The notes under the pieces were generated by a model, which saw only the letters and a program-made list of their open reading frames with translations, was not told the DNA's origin and did not search any database. 64,000 nucleotides of DNA from CAWHJB01 sp963698715 (GTDB taxonomy: Bacteria > Chloroflexota > Anaerolineae > Anaerolineales > UBA4823), in contig CAVORW010000003.1 of NCBI GenBank assembly GCA_963698715.1, forward strand, positions 62,001 to 126,000. Direction: 5' to 3'. Both the position numbers and the translations under genes were made by a program. Below are positions 43,860-51,800 of the stretch, in pieces (within the stretch, counting starts at the first letter, position 1; each line of letters begins with the position of its first letter).

Positions 43860-44975
43860 TTACTCTTCTCCCACCGGATACAATTTCTTGAGTTTATCCC
43901 TGGCATTCGGGATGGTGAAACGCCAATCGATAGTTGCCCGGACGGCGTTCCGTTCAACTTCCCAAGCACCAACTTCACTGGCGACGATTGCCTGGCTGGC
44001 CAACCTGCGATCCAAACATTGTTCAGTCAGAACAGAGATTTCAACTTCAGCCATGTTCAACCAGCTGCTATGTTCCGGCGTATAGTGAAACTCCAGTTTC
44101 TTGGTGAGGTAACGAGCTTGCTGAGGTGAAAAGGCCTCGTAAAAAGCAGCGGGGGAATGGGTGTTGAGGTTATCCAACACCACTCGGATCATTTCAGCCG
44201 CTGGAATTGAATATCTACCAGATCCTTCATACAACAAGCGAAATCCTGTTTGGTGCGTTGATCAGTGACTTTGATGTGCCGCCAACCTACCAGGCGCTGC
44301 AGAAACATGAACAGGTTGCAAGTACCTTCCCGGCGATACTCGTAGTCATAACGCCCTGGTTTTCCATTTCGCATTGGCAAAGGCAACTTGGTTTCGCTCA
44401 CCATCTGATAGGGCACCTCGTCAAAACAAATCACTGGAAAGGCAAATTGATAAGGCTCAGCGTACAAATCCAGGATATCTTCCATGCGCCAGACGAATCG
44501 AGCGCCAATGACAGTTGGGATACACTATTTCTGGCGTTGCCAGGGTTTGAGATCGTTTTTTTAGCACCAAGCGCACCGCCTCATACGAAAGGCTATCCAG
44601 CCGCGTGAGTGCAACCAAACGATCGGCGAGCAATTGCAGCGTCCAACGCACGCGCCCATTTGGGGGATGGCTTTGGGCTAAAGTGGTTAGGATCGTCTCA
44701 ATCTTGTCGTCGATTTTAGGCAGCCGTCCTGCCCGTGGCAACTCGTTTAGCGCAAAATCCAGACCGCCTTCAACATATCTTTGTCGCGTGCGCAGAACCG
44801 TCAACCAACTTGTATTTAAAAGTTCAGCAACTTCAAAATCGGGTTTCCCAGAGTCAACCAATAGCAGAATGTTTGCTCGCTTGATTTTTCTAGCACCAGG
44901 CCAACCCTTTTGGGTTAGTGAAACTAACTCTGCCTTTTCGTCTTTGCTCAAGTCTACAATGTATTTCTTCGCCAT
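43860..44975 (-). pseudogene. IS630-family transposase, broken by frameshifts and a nonsense codon
   Basis: DDE transposase. The N-terminal HTH half reads from ATG 44975 with GGAG in front ('RANILLLVDSGKPDFEVAEL'). After a seven-A run near 44555 the catalytic part continues in another frame, 'VICFDEVPYQMVSETKLPLP' (first Asp), and after another shift near 44220 'VVLDNLNTHSPAAFYEAF' (second Asp) and 'LNMAEVEISVLTEQCL' (Glu). An in-frame TAG also lies where the family has Trp, so a programmed frameshift alone would not rescue it. The stop codon abuts the degenerate attC. Only one element end lies next to it (45013); the other is at 37279. Confidence 0.88.
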
Positions 44976-45012
44976 TGCCAACTCCTTTCTGGCTTTTGGC
45001 GAATTTTACTAT

Positions 45013-45034
45013 CAAAACTTGTTTGATGAAGTAC
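45013..45034 (-). repeat. Right 22-bp terminal inverted repeat of the IS630-type element
   Basis: Followed by TA at 45035-45036. It is the expected end upstream of the transposase gene and pairs with the left end at 37279. Confidence 0.9.
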
Positions 45035-45042
45035 TAGGGGAA

Positions 45043-45096
45043 AACTGTGGATAAACCGTATTCAACTGTGGATAAACCGTATTCAACTGTGGATAA
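45043..45096. repeat. Tandem DnaA-box array, 21-bp period
   Basis: Two full copies and one partial copy of the unit AACTGTGGATAAACCGTATTC, written 21 bases apart (45043-45063, 45064-45084, then 45085-45096). Each carries TGTGGATAA, the reverse of the perfect DnaA box TTATCCACA, at 45046, 45067 and 45088. The 21-base spacing puts the boxes on the same face of the helix. A fourth copy at 37267 fits the same phase once the inserted element is removed. It may be a DnaA-binding or titration cluster; no dnaA gene is nearby, so an origin is not claimed. Confidence 0.85.
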
Positions 45097-46014
45097 CTAG
45101 CCCATATTTAAGATAAAAAGTACACTGATCAGGAACAGCAGAGACGACAATGCACCTCCGCCCCACAATAAAAAGGCCAGGGGTTGCGCTTCTTCGTTGC
45201 GATAAAAATAGAATCCCAATAATGTATCTGACAGGAAAACCAATGTATTAATGACCGGCAGCAGCAGCAGCCGCACGGATGGGATCGGATCACGGGGATT
45301 TCCAGAAGGATCGAAGCCAAGGGTAATTTGGGACCGGCCAGGTACCGCCAGGCTGACCCAAATCAGCAGCAGTAAGCTGAAGCCCAACCCGGTCAGCAGC
45401 AGGAGCCTGGCAGCCCGAGAGGACCAAACCCTGGCAAGCAGAAAGGTTGGAAAAACAGATCTGGCCGGCAGCGAAGTAAGCGAACCAAGTTCCGTCAGCC
45501 GCTGGTAGCCGGATATAAATTCCTGGGGGTCCTTGGGAGAGATGGCGAAGATTTTGTTCGCAGTTCCAATCAGCACCAGCGACGACCGGTTGGAAGCCAT
45601 AAATTCAACTTCTCCCAATCCCGGTACAAATCGTTTGCCTACCACAGCACCCGGCCAATGCAGCCATGGCAGTACCAGCGGTTGTTCCAGTTCGCTGGCT
45701 CGATGAACCCATTGGACAACGTTGATGGGGATATCTTCGGCTCGGAGACCCCAATGCAGCCGGATACCAGCCCGCTGCAGTACGTAATACGAACGATAAA
45801 GGGCATAACCGTAATACCCAAATGCTGGAATCAGGGCGGCTGAGATCAATCCGGGGAGCAGATAAAGCAGGAATACCGGCCCAATGCTGGCCTGGGCAGC
45901 CTGTCTAAGGCCAATGCCCGCCCCGACGATCAGAACCAGGATGATGATTATATGAAATACTAACCCCGTCCGGCGATGCGCTCGAAAAACAATCTCTTCA
46001 CTCACGATTGACAT
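45097..46014 (-). CDS. Membrane protein with PH-like domain
   Basis: A 305-residue membrane protein: two hydrophobic helices (~20-40 and 48-72), a soluble middle part (~75-190) resembling bacterial PH-type domains ('YYVLQRAGIRLHWGLRAEDI', 'EVEFMASNRSSLVLIGTANK'), and three to four helices at the C-terminus. Function unknown; such proteins often sit at the cytoplasmic membrane with lipid-facing roles. Its stop codon lies directly after the DnaA-box array. The start is ATG 46014. Confidence 0.72.
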   Translation of the reverse strand: MSIVSEEIVFRAHRRTGLVFHIIIILVLIVGAGIGLRQAAQASIGPVFLLYLLPGLISAALIPAFGYYGYALYRSYYVLQRAGIRLHWGLRAEDIPINVVQWVHRASELEQPLVLPWLHWPGAVVGKRFVPGLGEVEFMASNRSSLVLIGTANKIFAISPKDPQEFISGYQRLTELGSLTSLPARSVFPTFLLARVWSSRAARLLLLTGLGFSLLLLIWVSLAVPGRSQITLGFDPSGNPRDPIPSVRLLLLPVINTLVFLSDTLLGFYFYRNEEAQPLAFLLWGGGALSSLLFLISVLFILNMG

Positions 46015-46074
46015 TTATACCATAACCGCAGGGCAGTGGCAGAGTGAGAGGCTGATCTGTCTTGGAATCATGAT

Positions 46075-46111
46075 GGTGCTGATTTTCCAGCGGCGCTGGA
46101 AAATCAGCACC
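46075..46111. terminator. Perfect palindrome between SIMPL and PH-domain genes
   Basis: An 18-bp perfect inverted repeat (46075-46092 with 46094-46111) around a single base. It lies downstream of the SIMPL gene and upstream of the PH-domain gene, both minus strand. Its AT-rich inner arms and lack of a good T-tract make it either a weak terminator or a stabilising/REP-like hairpin. Confidence 0.6.
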
Positions 46112-46151
46112 ACGCCTCTTTAGTGCCCTATCTGAAATCGTCCAGATAAGA

Positions 46152-46880
46152 TTATTGGATCTCGAACACGATCTGCACCTCAACGGTGATGTTCAGCTGT
46201 CCCGGCGAAACAGGAACAGAAGCTGACTCCATGGCTGCGGCGCGGGCATCGAAGACAGGCATTGGGCTGCTGCCGTAAATATTGATCGACTGCACTGGTC
46301 CCAGGGTTACTTTGGCTGCAGTCGCCAGTTCGTTAGCGATTTCCGTAGCGTTAGTTACTGCCGCTTTACGCGCATCGGATAGAGCATTGGTTTTATCAGC
46401 CACGTCGAATTGAATTCCAGAGATCGAGTTGGCTCCGGCCTTGACCGCTGTGTCCAGCAGATCACCAACCTTGGTGAGATCACGAACAGTGACATAAACC
46501 GAATTATCTACAATGTAGGTGATCCCCTGAACCTGCCCTTGCTCATCGTATTGCTGCTGCGGATAGATGCTGAAGTTGGTGGTGCGGATGTCTTTGGCTG
46601 GAATACCGAATTCCCTGAGTGCGCTGGTTACGGCCTGGGCCTGGGAATTATTGGCTGAGACCGCTTCGGCTGCATTTTTATCTTCGGTATGAACACCAAT
46701 GGTCACATAGGCGATATCCGGGGTGAGCAGAGCCTGACCGCTGCCTGTTACGGTAAGCGTGCGGGGATTCTGGGTCTCCGGTTCGGCCTGCTGGGCTGAG
46801 GCGAACGGTGCGGCTGCACAAGCACTCAACAGGCTGGCTACCAGTAATAAGCCGACGAAGAACGACATTTTGTTACGCAT
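46152..46880 (-). CDS. SIMPL-domain (DUF541) lipoprotein
   Basis: Exported lipoprotein, 242 residues, with signal and lipobox LLSAC (Cys21). Residues ~36-240 form a SIMPL domain: 'TLTVTGSGQALLTPDIAYVT', 'AVTSALREFGIPAKDIRTTN' and a late 'ITVEVQIVFEI'. SIMPL proteins occur in the periplasm or on the surface and have poorly known roles (oxidative stress or protein interactions). It starts at ATG 46880. A strong palindrome follows it. Confidence 0.88.
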   Translation of the reverse strand: MRNKMSFFVGLLLVASLLSACAAAPFASAQQAEPETQNPRTLTVTGSGQALLTPDIAYVTIGVHTEDKNAAEAVSANNSQAQAVTSALREFGIPAKDIRTTNFSIYPQQQYDEQGQVQGITYIVDNSVYVTVRDLTKVGDLLDTAVKAGANSISGIQFDVADKTNALSDARKAAVTNATEIANELATAAKVTLGPVQSINIYGSSPMPVFDARAAAMESASVPVSPGQLNITVEVQIVFEIQ

Positions 46881-47363
46881 GATATTACTCCTTATGATCC
46901 TTTAGTTATTTGTCTTGGCTGCCCAAGCTGGCGGAGAGAGGTTTGCTAATCTCTATCTTGGCCCGAGCAGCAATATTATTTAGTGACAGACCAGACTTTT
47001 TCTGTCACGTTCGTAAAGTAGACGTTGGAATTGCATATAAAAGTTCCGAAAGAATCCCGTTTAGAGCGATACTTATAGCAATTATATACATTTCTTATGC
47101 TATGAAGTCGTGATGCTAACAGGCTCAATGTTATAATCTCCTCATCAGGGTTTAGGATCTTTCCAAAAAGTGATTGTAAATGCTTGAATTTGGCCCATGA
47201 ATTGCACTCACAGCAACCATCAACACGAACCCTATGGGAGTGAGTTCGAGTTACCCTGAACTCACATGAGATAGAAAGAACAATTTGGATTTTTCAGGGA
47301 GATTTTGGAAGGCAGGTTGCCCAAAACAACGGTTCCCAGAAAAATTATCAAGGAAAACATATT
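46881..47363. other. Intergenic region upstream of clpC
   Basis: 483 bases between divergent SIMPL and clpC genes, relatively AT-rich, without a convincing gene (an in-frame 67-codon ORF at 46910 has no features). TATAAT-like sequence near 47131 and an inverted repeat at 47240-47265 are the only regulatory candidates I can point out. Confidence 0.6.
47240..47265. promoter_or_regulatory. Inverted repeat upstream of clpC, candidate operator
   Basis: GTGAGTTC and GAACTCAC flank a 10-base centre, 98 bases before the clpC start. clpC genes are often under heat-shock repressors (CtsR, HrcA), but the sequence is not the CIRCE consensus. Operator function is inferred from symmetry and place only. 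Confidence 0.4.
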
Positions 47364-49847
47364 ATGATGAGATTTGATCGGTTTACCGAGCGAGCCCAAG
47401 AGGCCGCTCAAAGAGCTGCCGAGATCATCCAGCGGTACGGACACAATCAGATCGACACCGAGCACATTCTGCTGGCGCTGATTGAGCAGCCTCAAGGGGT
47501 AATCCCCCAAATATTAGAGACTTTAAAAGTAGATTCGGCGGCGTTAACAGAACGGCTTGATTATATTCTCCGCACCAGCCCAAAGGCCAATATTTTTGGT
47601 GGCGGCGCGGGCCAGATTTTCATCACACCTCGTGTCAAACGCATCATTGACCTGGCGAACGAAGAAGCCAATAAGTTGAAAGATGAATATATTTCCACTG
47701 AGCATATCTTCCTGGCGATTCTAAGCGAGCGGAGTACGCCAGCAGCCCGCCTTTTGGAAGGCGCGGGGGTCACTCGGGAACGGGTGTATGAAGCCATCCA
47801 GCAAATTCGCGGCGGCCAGAGAGTGACCGATCCGCAGGCAGAGACCCGTTATCGCACCCTGGAACGTTACTCCCGTGACCTTACTCAGCTTGCCCGCGAG
47901 GGAAAACTGGATCCCGTGATTGGCCGAGATATGGAAATCCTGCGAGTTATCCAGATTCTTTCACGCCGGACCAAGAATAATCCGGTGCTGATTGGCGAGG
48001 CGGGGGTCGGCAAAACAGCCATTGTTGAAGGGCTGGCTCAAAAAATCGCGACCAATGATGTCCCCGAAATTCTCTCCGGGAAGCGGGTGCTTTCGCTTGA
48101 TCTGGGCGGCATGATTGCCGGCTCTCGCTTCAGAGGCGAGTTTGAAGAGCGCTTGAAGGCCTCTTTGGAAGAAGTGCAGCGATCGGAAGGCGAGATTATC
48201 CTGTTCATCGACGAACTGCACACCGTCGTCGGAGCTGGCGCAGCACAAGGAGCCATGGATGCCTCCAATATGCTCAAACCGGCTCTTTCACGAGGTGAAC
48301 TCCAGTGCGTTGGCGCTTCCACCCTGGATGAATATCACAAGCACATTGAAAAAGATGCAGCTTTAGAGCGCCGATTTGCACCAGTATATGTTGAAGAACC
48401 GAGTGTCGATGATACGATCCAAATGCTGCATGGGCTGCGCGATCGGTATGAAGCCCACCACAAAGTTCGTTTCTCCGATGAATCCCTGGCGAGTGCAGCC
48501 CGGCTCTCGGCTCGCTATGTCAGCGATCGCCGCTTGCCCGATAAAGCGATTGATCTAATGGATGAAGCTGCCGCCAAACTACGGGTCGCCCTGTATTCTT
48601 TGCCGCCTGAGTTAAAAGCTATGAAGAGTGAGATCGAACGATTGGCGGCTGAAGAAGAACAGGCAGGTGTGGAACGCGACTACGAACGGGCCGCCCAAAA
48701 GAAAGCCGAGCGTTTGCGCAAAGAAGATGATTTCAAGGAACTACGTGATCAATGGGAATCTGAGCATCAGCTTGATGAAGTTGTGGATGTCCAAGATATC
48801 GCCGAAGTTGTGGCTCAATGGACGGGCATCCCGATCAACCAAATGATGGAGACGGAAGCTGAGAAGCTGCTTCAAATGGAAGACCGCCTGCACGAACACA
48901 TCATTGGCCAGGATGAAGCCATCCGGGCGATCTCAGATGCTATCCGGCGTGCTCGATCCGGCTTGAAAGACCCACGCCGGCCCATCGGGTCCTTCATCTT
49001 CATCGGTCCTTCGGGCGTTGGGAAGACCGAAGTGGCCAAAGCTCTGGCCGAGTTTATGTTTGATGATGCCGATGCCCTGGTGCGAATTGATATGAGTGAA
49101 TATCGAGAGCAGCATACAGTTTCGCGTTTGTTCGGGGCCCCTCCCGGTTATGTAGGTTATGAAGAAGGCGGCCAGCTGACTGAAGCGGTCCGCCGCCGTC
49201 CTTACCGGGTTATCTTGTTCGATGAAATCGAAAAGGCTCATCCCGAAGTCTGGAACGCTTTGTTACAAATCCTCGATGATGGGCGCTTGACCGATGGACA
49301 AGGCCGGGTTGTCGATTTTAGAAATAGTGTGCTGATCATGACCAGCAACCTGGGCACTGAATTTGTCCGCAAATCTGGCAGTTTGGGCTTCTTACAGCGC
49401 TCAGGCGACGCCGAGGAGCGGCAGCAGGACGAAAAGATCGAAAAAGCCCTCAAGTCCACTTTCAGACCGGAGTTCCTCAACAGGATCGATGAGATTATCA
49501 CTTTCTCTCCGCTTTCCTTGGAACAAATGACGGACATCGTTGATTTGCAGATGAAAGATGTTCAAGAACGGCTGTCGGAGCAGGGCCTGATTGTTCAGTT
49601 AACGCCAGAAGCCCGGGACTGGCTTGCCAATGAGGGCTTCGATCCGGACTTTGGAGCCCGTCCGTTGCGGCGTGCGCTTCAAAAGTACGTTGAAAGCCCT
49701 TTATCCATCAGCTTGCTGGGTGGGGAGTTCTCCGCAGGTGACACTATTCTGGCTGATGTGGATGAAGATAACCATAAATTGAAATTTCAGCCGGTTCAAC
49801 CAGTCAAAACCGAAAAGTCTCTTGAGCTAGATTCAATCGAATCATAA
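47364..49847 (+). CDS. clpC: ATP-dependent Clp protease ATPase subunit ClpC
   Basis: Hexameric AAA+ unfoldase of 827 residues. Two N-terminal Clp_N repeats (~1-150) are followed by the first AAA+ module ('GEAGVGKTAIVEGLAQ' Walker A, 'LFIDELHTVVGAG' Walker B), a middle region with a UVR-like charged helix (~410-470, 'ERDYERAAQKKAERLRKEDD'), and a second AAA+ module ('FIGPSGVGKTEVAKALAEFM', 'VILFDEIEKAHPEVWNALLQ'). The loop 'SGSLGFLQRSG' matches the ClpP-docking (I/L)GF site, so it probably feeds ClpP rather than being a ClpB disaggregase. It starts at ATG 47364 with AAGGAAAAC upstream. Confidence 0.94.
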   Translation: MMRFDRFTERAQEAAQRAAEIIQRYGHNQIDTEHILLALIEQPQGVIPQILETLKVDSAALTERLDYILRTSPKANIFGGGAGQIFITPRVKRIIDLANEEANKLKDEYISTEHIFLAILSERSTPAARLLEGAGVTRERVYEAIQQIRGGQRVTDPQAETRYRTLERYSRDLTQLAREGKLDPVIGRDMEILRVIQILSRRTKNNPVLIGEAGVGKTAIVEGLAQKIATNDVPEILSGKRVLSLDLGGMIAGSRFRGEFEERLKASLEEVQRSEGEIILFIDELHTVVGAGAAQGAMDASNMLKPALSRGELQCVGASTLDEYHKHIEKDAALERRFAPVYVEEPSVDDTIQMLHGLRDRYEAHHKVRFSDESLASAARLSARYVSDRRLPDKAIDLMDEAAAKLRVALYSLPPELKAMKSEIERLAAEEEQAGVERDYERAAQKKAERLRKEDDFKELRDQWESEHQLDEVVDVQDIAEVVAQWTGIPINQMMETEAEKLLQMEDRLHEHIIGQDEAIRAISDAIRRARSGLKDPRRPIGSFIFIGPSGVGKTEVAKALAEFMFDDADALVRIDMSEYREQHTVSRLFGAPPGYVGYEEGGQLTEAVRRRPYRVILFDEIEKAHPEVWNALLQILDDGRLTDGQGRVVDFRNSVLIMTSNLGTEFVRKSGSLGFLQRSGDAEERQQDEKIEKALKSTFRPEFLNRIDEIITFSPLSLEQMTDIVDLQMKDVQERLSEQGLIVQLTPEARDWLANEGFDPDFGARPLRRALQKYVESPLSISLLGGEFSAGDTILADVDEDNHKLKFQPVQPVKTEKSLELDSIES

Positions 49848-49941
49848 ACCGGAAACTGATCGAAAACGCGTCCTCACCTGCGCAAAGGTCATTGTGGCTG
49901 ATCCGATCCGGCTCAGCATGGCCTGATACTTTGGTAGCAAT

Positions 49942-49975
49942 GGGGCTGTCCTAAAATGAGTTTTAGGGCAGCCCC
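49942..49975 (+). terminator. Intrinsic terminator of clpC
   Basis: A 15-bp stem (49942-49956 with 49961-49975, one G-T wobble) with a 4-base loop and flanking T/A-rich tract (GTCTGTTTC after it), 94 bases past the clpC stop. A good rho-independent terminator. Confidence 0.85.
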
Positions 49976-50269
49976 GTCTGTTTCTCCAAATTCTCCCCAA
50001 GATGGTCGCAGATGTGAGCAACTAGGGTTTGCTACTTTAGAACTGCCCCTCATGGTCTCGTATATACGCTTATTGTATCTGCTATGAATTGTCAAGATGG
50101 GGGCCTTAAATTGCTAAATCGTGCATACCGAAATCTGTCATCACCCGGCTTTAATGGATTGCAAGGGATAAATGTCAGTACCGTGATGATATTTGTCAAC
50201 ACAATGAGGAAGTTTGCCACTAGAACCGAAACCTTAATCTGAGGTAAATTGTAAGATAGGGAATAGGTT

Positions 50270-50776
50270 ATGTCTGGCAGTGTATTGAATGAATTATTGA
50301 TATTTCAGGATTTTACGCCGCAGGTATGTGATCAGCTGCGGCCTTTGTTCATCGCGTCAGAAGAAGCCAATGGCAGTATAATTTTTGAACAAGGCAGCCC
50401 GGCTGAGTATTTATACTTATTGGTGGAAGGCGAGGTGCATGTGCGCTTCAAGCCGGATGATGCTCCCTTGATAACAGTTGCGAAAGTTCAGCCAGAGGGG
50501 GTAGTGGGTTGGTCAGCAGCTTTGGGCAGCCCCTTATACACATCTTCTGCGGTCTGTATGACTGATTGTAAAATGCTGAAAGTACGCGGTGAGGATTTAC
50601 GGTTATTTTATGAACAAAACCCGGAGGTTGGAGCCCAGATACTGGAACGCCTGGCGGCTGTGATCGCCCAGCGATTGCGGAGCACCCATAATCATGTGGT
50701 TGCACTTCTGCGGCAAGGTTTAGGCGCCAGGGTATCTCATAACAACATCCATGCGGTAAAGGCCAGAGGAGGTTAA
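50270..50776 (+). CDS. Cyclic-nucleotide-binding-domain protein
   Basis: A 168-residue protein whose residues ~15-120 form a CRP-like cNMP-binding beta barrel ('GSIIFEQGSPAEYLYLLVEG', 'EGVVGWSAALGSP'). No DNA-binding helix-turn-helix follows, so it is probably a sensor or a metabolic regulator rather than a transcription factor. Three bases separate it from the NFU gene, so they form an operon; a link between cyclic-nucleotide (or redox) sensing and Fe-S delivery is conceivable but inferred. Confidence 0.88.
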   Translation: MSGSVLNELLIFQDFTPQVCDQLRPLFIASEEANGSIIFEQGSPAEYLYLLVEGEVHVRFKPDDAPLITVAKVQPEGVVGWSAALGSPLYTSSAVCMTDCKMLKVRGEDLRLFYEQNPEVGAQILERLAAVIAQRLRSTHNHVVALLRQGLGARVSHNNIHAVKARGG

Positions 50777-50779
50777 AGG

Positions 50780-51037
50780 ATGGACGAAACTCGGACTGAA
50801 ACTAGCTATTCGGGCTATGAACAAATGGCTGCGTTGATCGAGAAGATCAGTGCATATATTGAACAAATCCACGGGGGTTCCGTAGAACTGATCGACTTTG
50901 ATGGCAAGGTGTTGAAGGTCAGGTTGGGTGGAGCCTGCCTGGGCTGCCCGCTTTCTCAAGCAACCCTGCACGGCTGGGTTGAAGGAACTGTGCGCCAATT
51001 TTTTCCCGACATTGCGCGGGTTGAATCTGTTGCTTAA
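50780..51037 (+). CDS. nfu: NifU C-terminal (NFU) Fe-S scaffold/carrier
   Basis: 85-residue protein with the NFU domain that binds and transfers Fe-S clusters. Its conserved 'GACLGCPLSQATLHGW' contains the CxxC cluster-binding cysteines. Starts at ATG 50780 with GAGG in front, directly after the cyclic-nucleotide-binding protein. Confidence 0.93.
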   Translation: MDETRTETSYSGYEQMAALIEKISAYIEQIHGGSVELIDFDGKVLKVRLGGACLGCPLSQATLHGWVEGTVRQFFPDIARVESVA

Positions 51038-51060
51038 TGTAATCTCTATCTTTCCTGGAC

Positions 51061-51093
51061 AATAGGACATCTCGAAATTTGAGGTGTCCTATT
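51061..51093 (+). terminator. Terminator of the cNMP-NFU operon
   Basis: AATAGGACATCTC (51061-51073) pairs with GAGGTGTCCTATT (51081-51093), 13 bp with one wobble, followed by TTTG; 24 bases after the nfu stop. Confidence 0.8.
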
Positions 51094-51147
51094 TTGATTC
51101 CAGTTTTGGATGATCCCAGCAGTGCCTTTCTCCAACATTAACGGAAA

Positions 51148-51179
51148 GGGCTGCCAACAAGGATCCCTGCGGGCAGCCC
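51148..51179 (-). terminator. Terminator of the ferritin gene
   Basis: GGGCTGCC (51148-51155) pairs with GGCAGCCC (51172-51179). On the minus strand the stem is followed by TTTCCGTT, just past the ferritin stop. Confidence 0.75.
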
Positions 51180-51204
51180 CAGACACGGTTCTCAGATAAA
51201 TCAG

Positions 51205-51720
51205 CTACTCGGTTGCCGGAGCGCTGGCTTCGGCGGCGATTGGATTACGGGCCAGGAAGTCTTCCACCCACAGCAGGTTGGCACCCGATCGCTTGACGAT
51301 GCTCAATAATTGTTCCATGGTAGTCACTTCTTCCAACTGCTCGGTGACAAACCAGCGCAGGAAATCTTGAGCAATATGGTCTTTTTGTTCGACTGCCATA
51401 TCCATCAGGGCATTGATTTGAGCGGTCACTTCCAGTTCCCAATTCAGGGCAGCCTGGACGGCTTCCTCAGCGGATGTAAAATCGGCTTTGCTGCTCGGAA
51501 TCGCTGGGACATGCAGATGACCACCCGCATCGACGATATAATGGGCAAATTTCATGGCATGCATCTTTTCTTCTTCGGCCTGCCGATAGAAAAAGGCTGC
51601 CAGCTCAGGCAGGTGATCTGAGTCGAAATACGCCGCGATATTGACATACTGCATGCTGGCCCCAAATTCACGTCCAACCTGAGCATTGATTGCTTCCGAA
51701 AGCTCTTTTTTAATTAACAT
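51205..51720 (-). CDS. ftnA: Non-haem ferritin
   Basis: Iron-storage protein of 171 residues, four-helix bundle with ferroxidase centre. Iron-ligand residues are visible as 'GREFGASMQYVNIAAYFDSD' and 'FYRQAEEEKMHAMKFAHYIV' (E-x6-Y and E-x2-H), and a later 'EEAVQAALNWELEVTAQINA' and 'RWFVTEQLEEVTTMEQLLSI'. It starts at ATG 51720 with GGAGAC upstream. It stands alone with its own terminator. A relation to Fe-S genes downstream on the other strand is thematic only. Confidence 0.93.
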   Translation of the reverse strand: MLIKKELSEAINAQVGREFGASMQYVNIAAYFDSDHLPELAAFFYRQAEEEKMHAMKFAHYIVDAGGHLHVPAIPSSKADFTSAEEAVQAALNWELEVTAQINALMDMAVEQKDHIAQDFLRWFVTEQLEEVTTMEQLLSIVKRSGANLLWVEDFLARNPIAAEASAPATE

Positions 51721-51800
51721 AACGGTGTCTCCTTGATTTTTCTTGAACCTATTCTTTGGACATGCTGGGTGTACAATAATTTCCCCACAAAATTATATCA

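Larger units (their letters stand above)
37279..45034. mobile_element. 7.76-kb IS630-ended element carrying an integron
   Basis: The segment is bounded by 22-bp inverted ends (37279-37300 and 45013-45034, 19 of 22 matching) with TA on both outer sides, the duplicated target of IS630/Tc1-type elements. It holds, in order, a frameshifted integron integrase, divergent promoters, attI, a cassette array, and a decayed IS630 transposase. Excising it with one TA rebuilds an exact 21-base periodic DnaA-box array, so the outer limits are well supported. Most likely an IS630-type copy that came to contain an integron, either by insertion between its transposase gene and left end or by a composite of two copies, the left one reduced to its end. 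Its own transposase is broken. Confidence 0.75.

Noticed and set aside
44457..44560. Programmed frameshift on the A7 run of the IS630 transposase
   Set aside because: A TAG nonsense codon and a second shift further on would still break the protein, so decay is the simpler explanation.
44899..44905. GGCCAAC as the attC left core of a further cassette holding the IS630 gene
   Set aside because: It matches the putative start at 43849 over only seven bases and lies inside transposase coding sequence.
47200..47265. CIRCE heat-shock operator before clpC
   Set aside because: GCACTC and GAGTG are present, but spacing and flanks do not match the TTAGCACTC-N9-GAGTGCTAA consensus.
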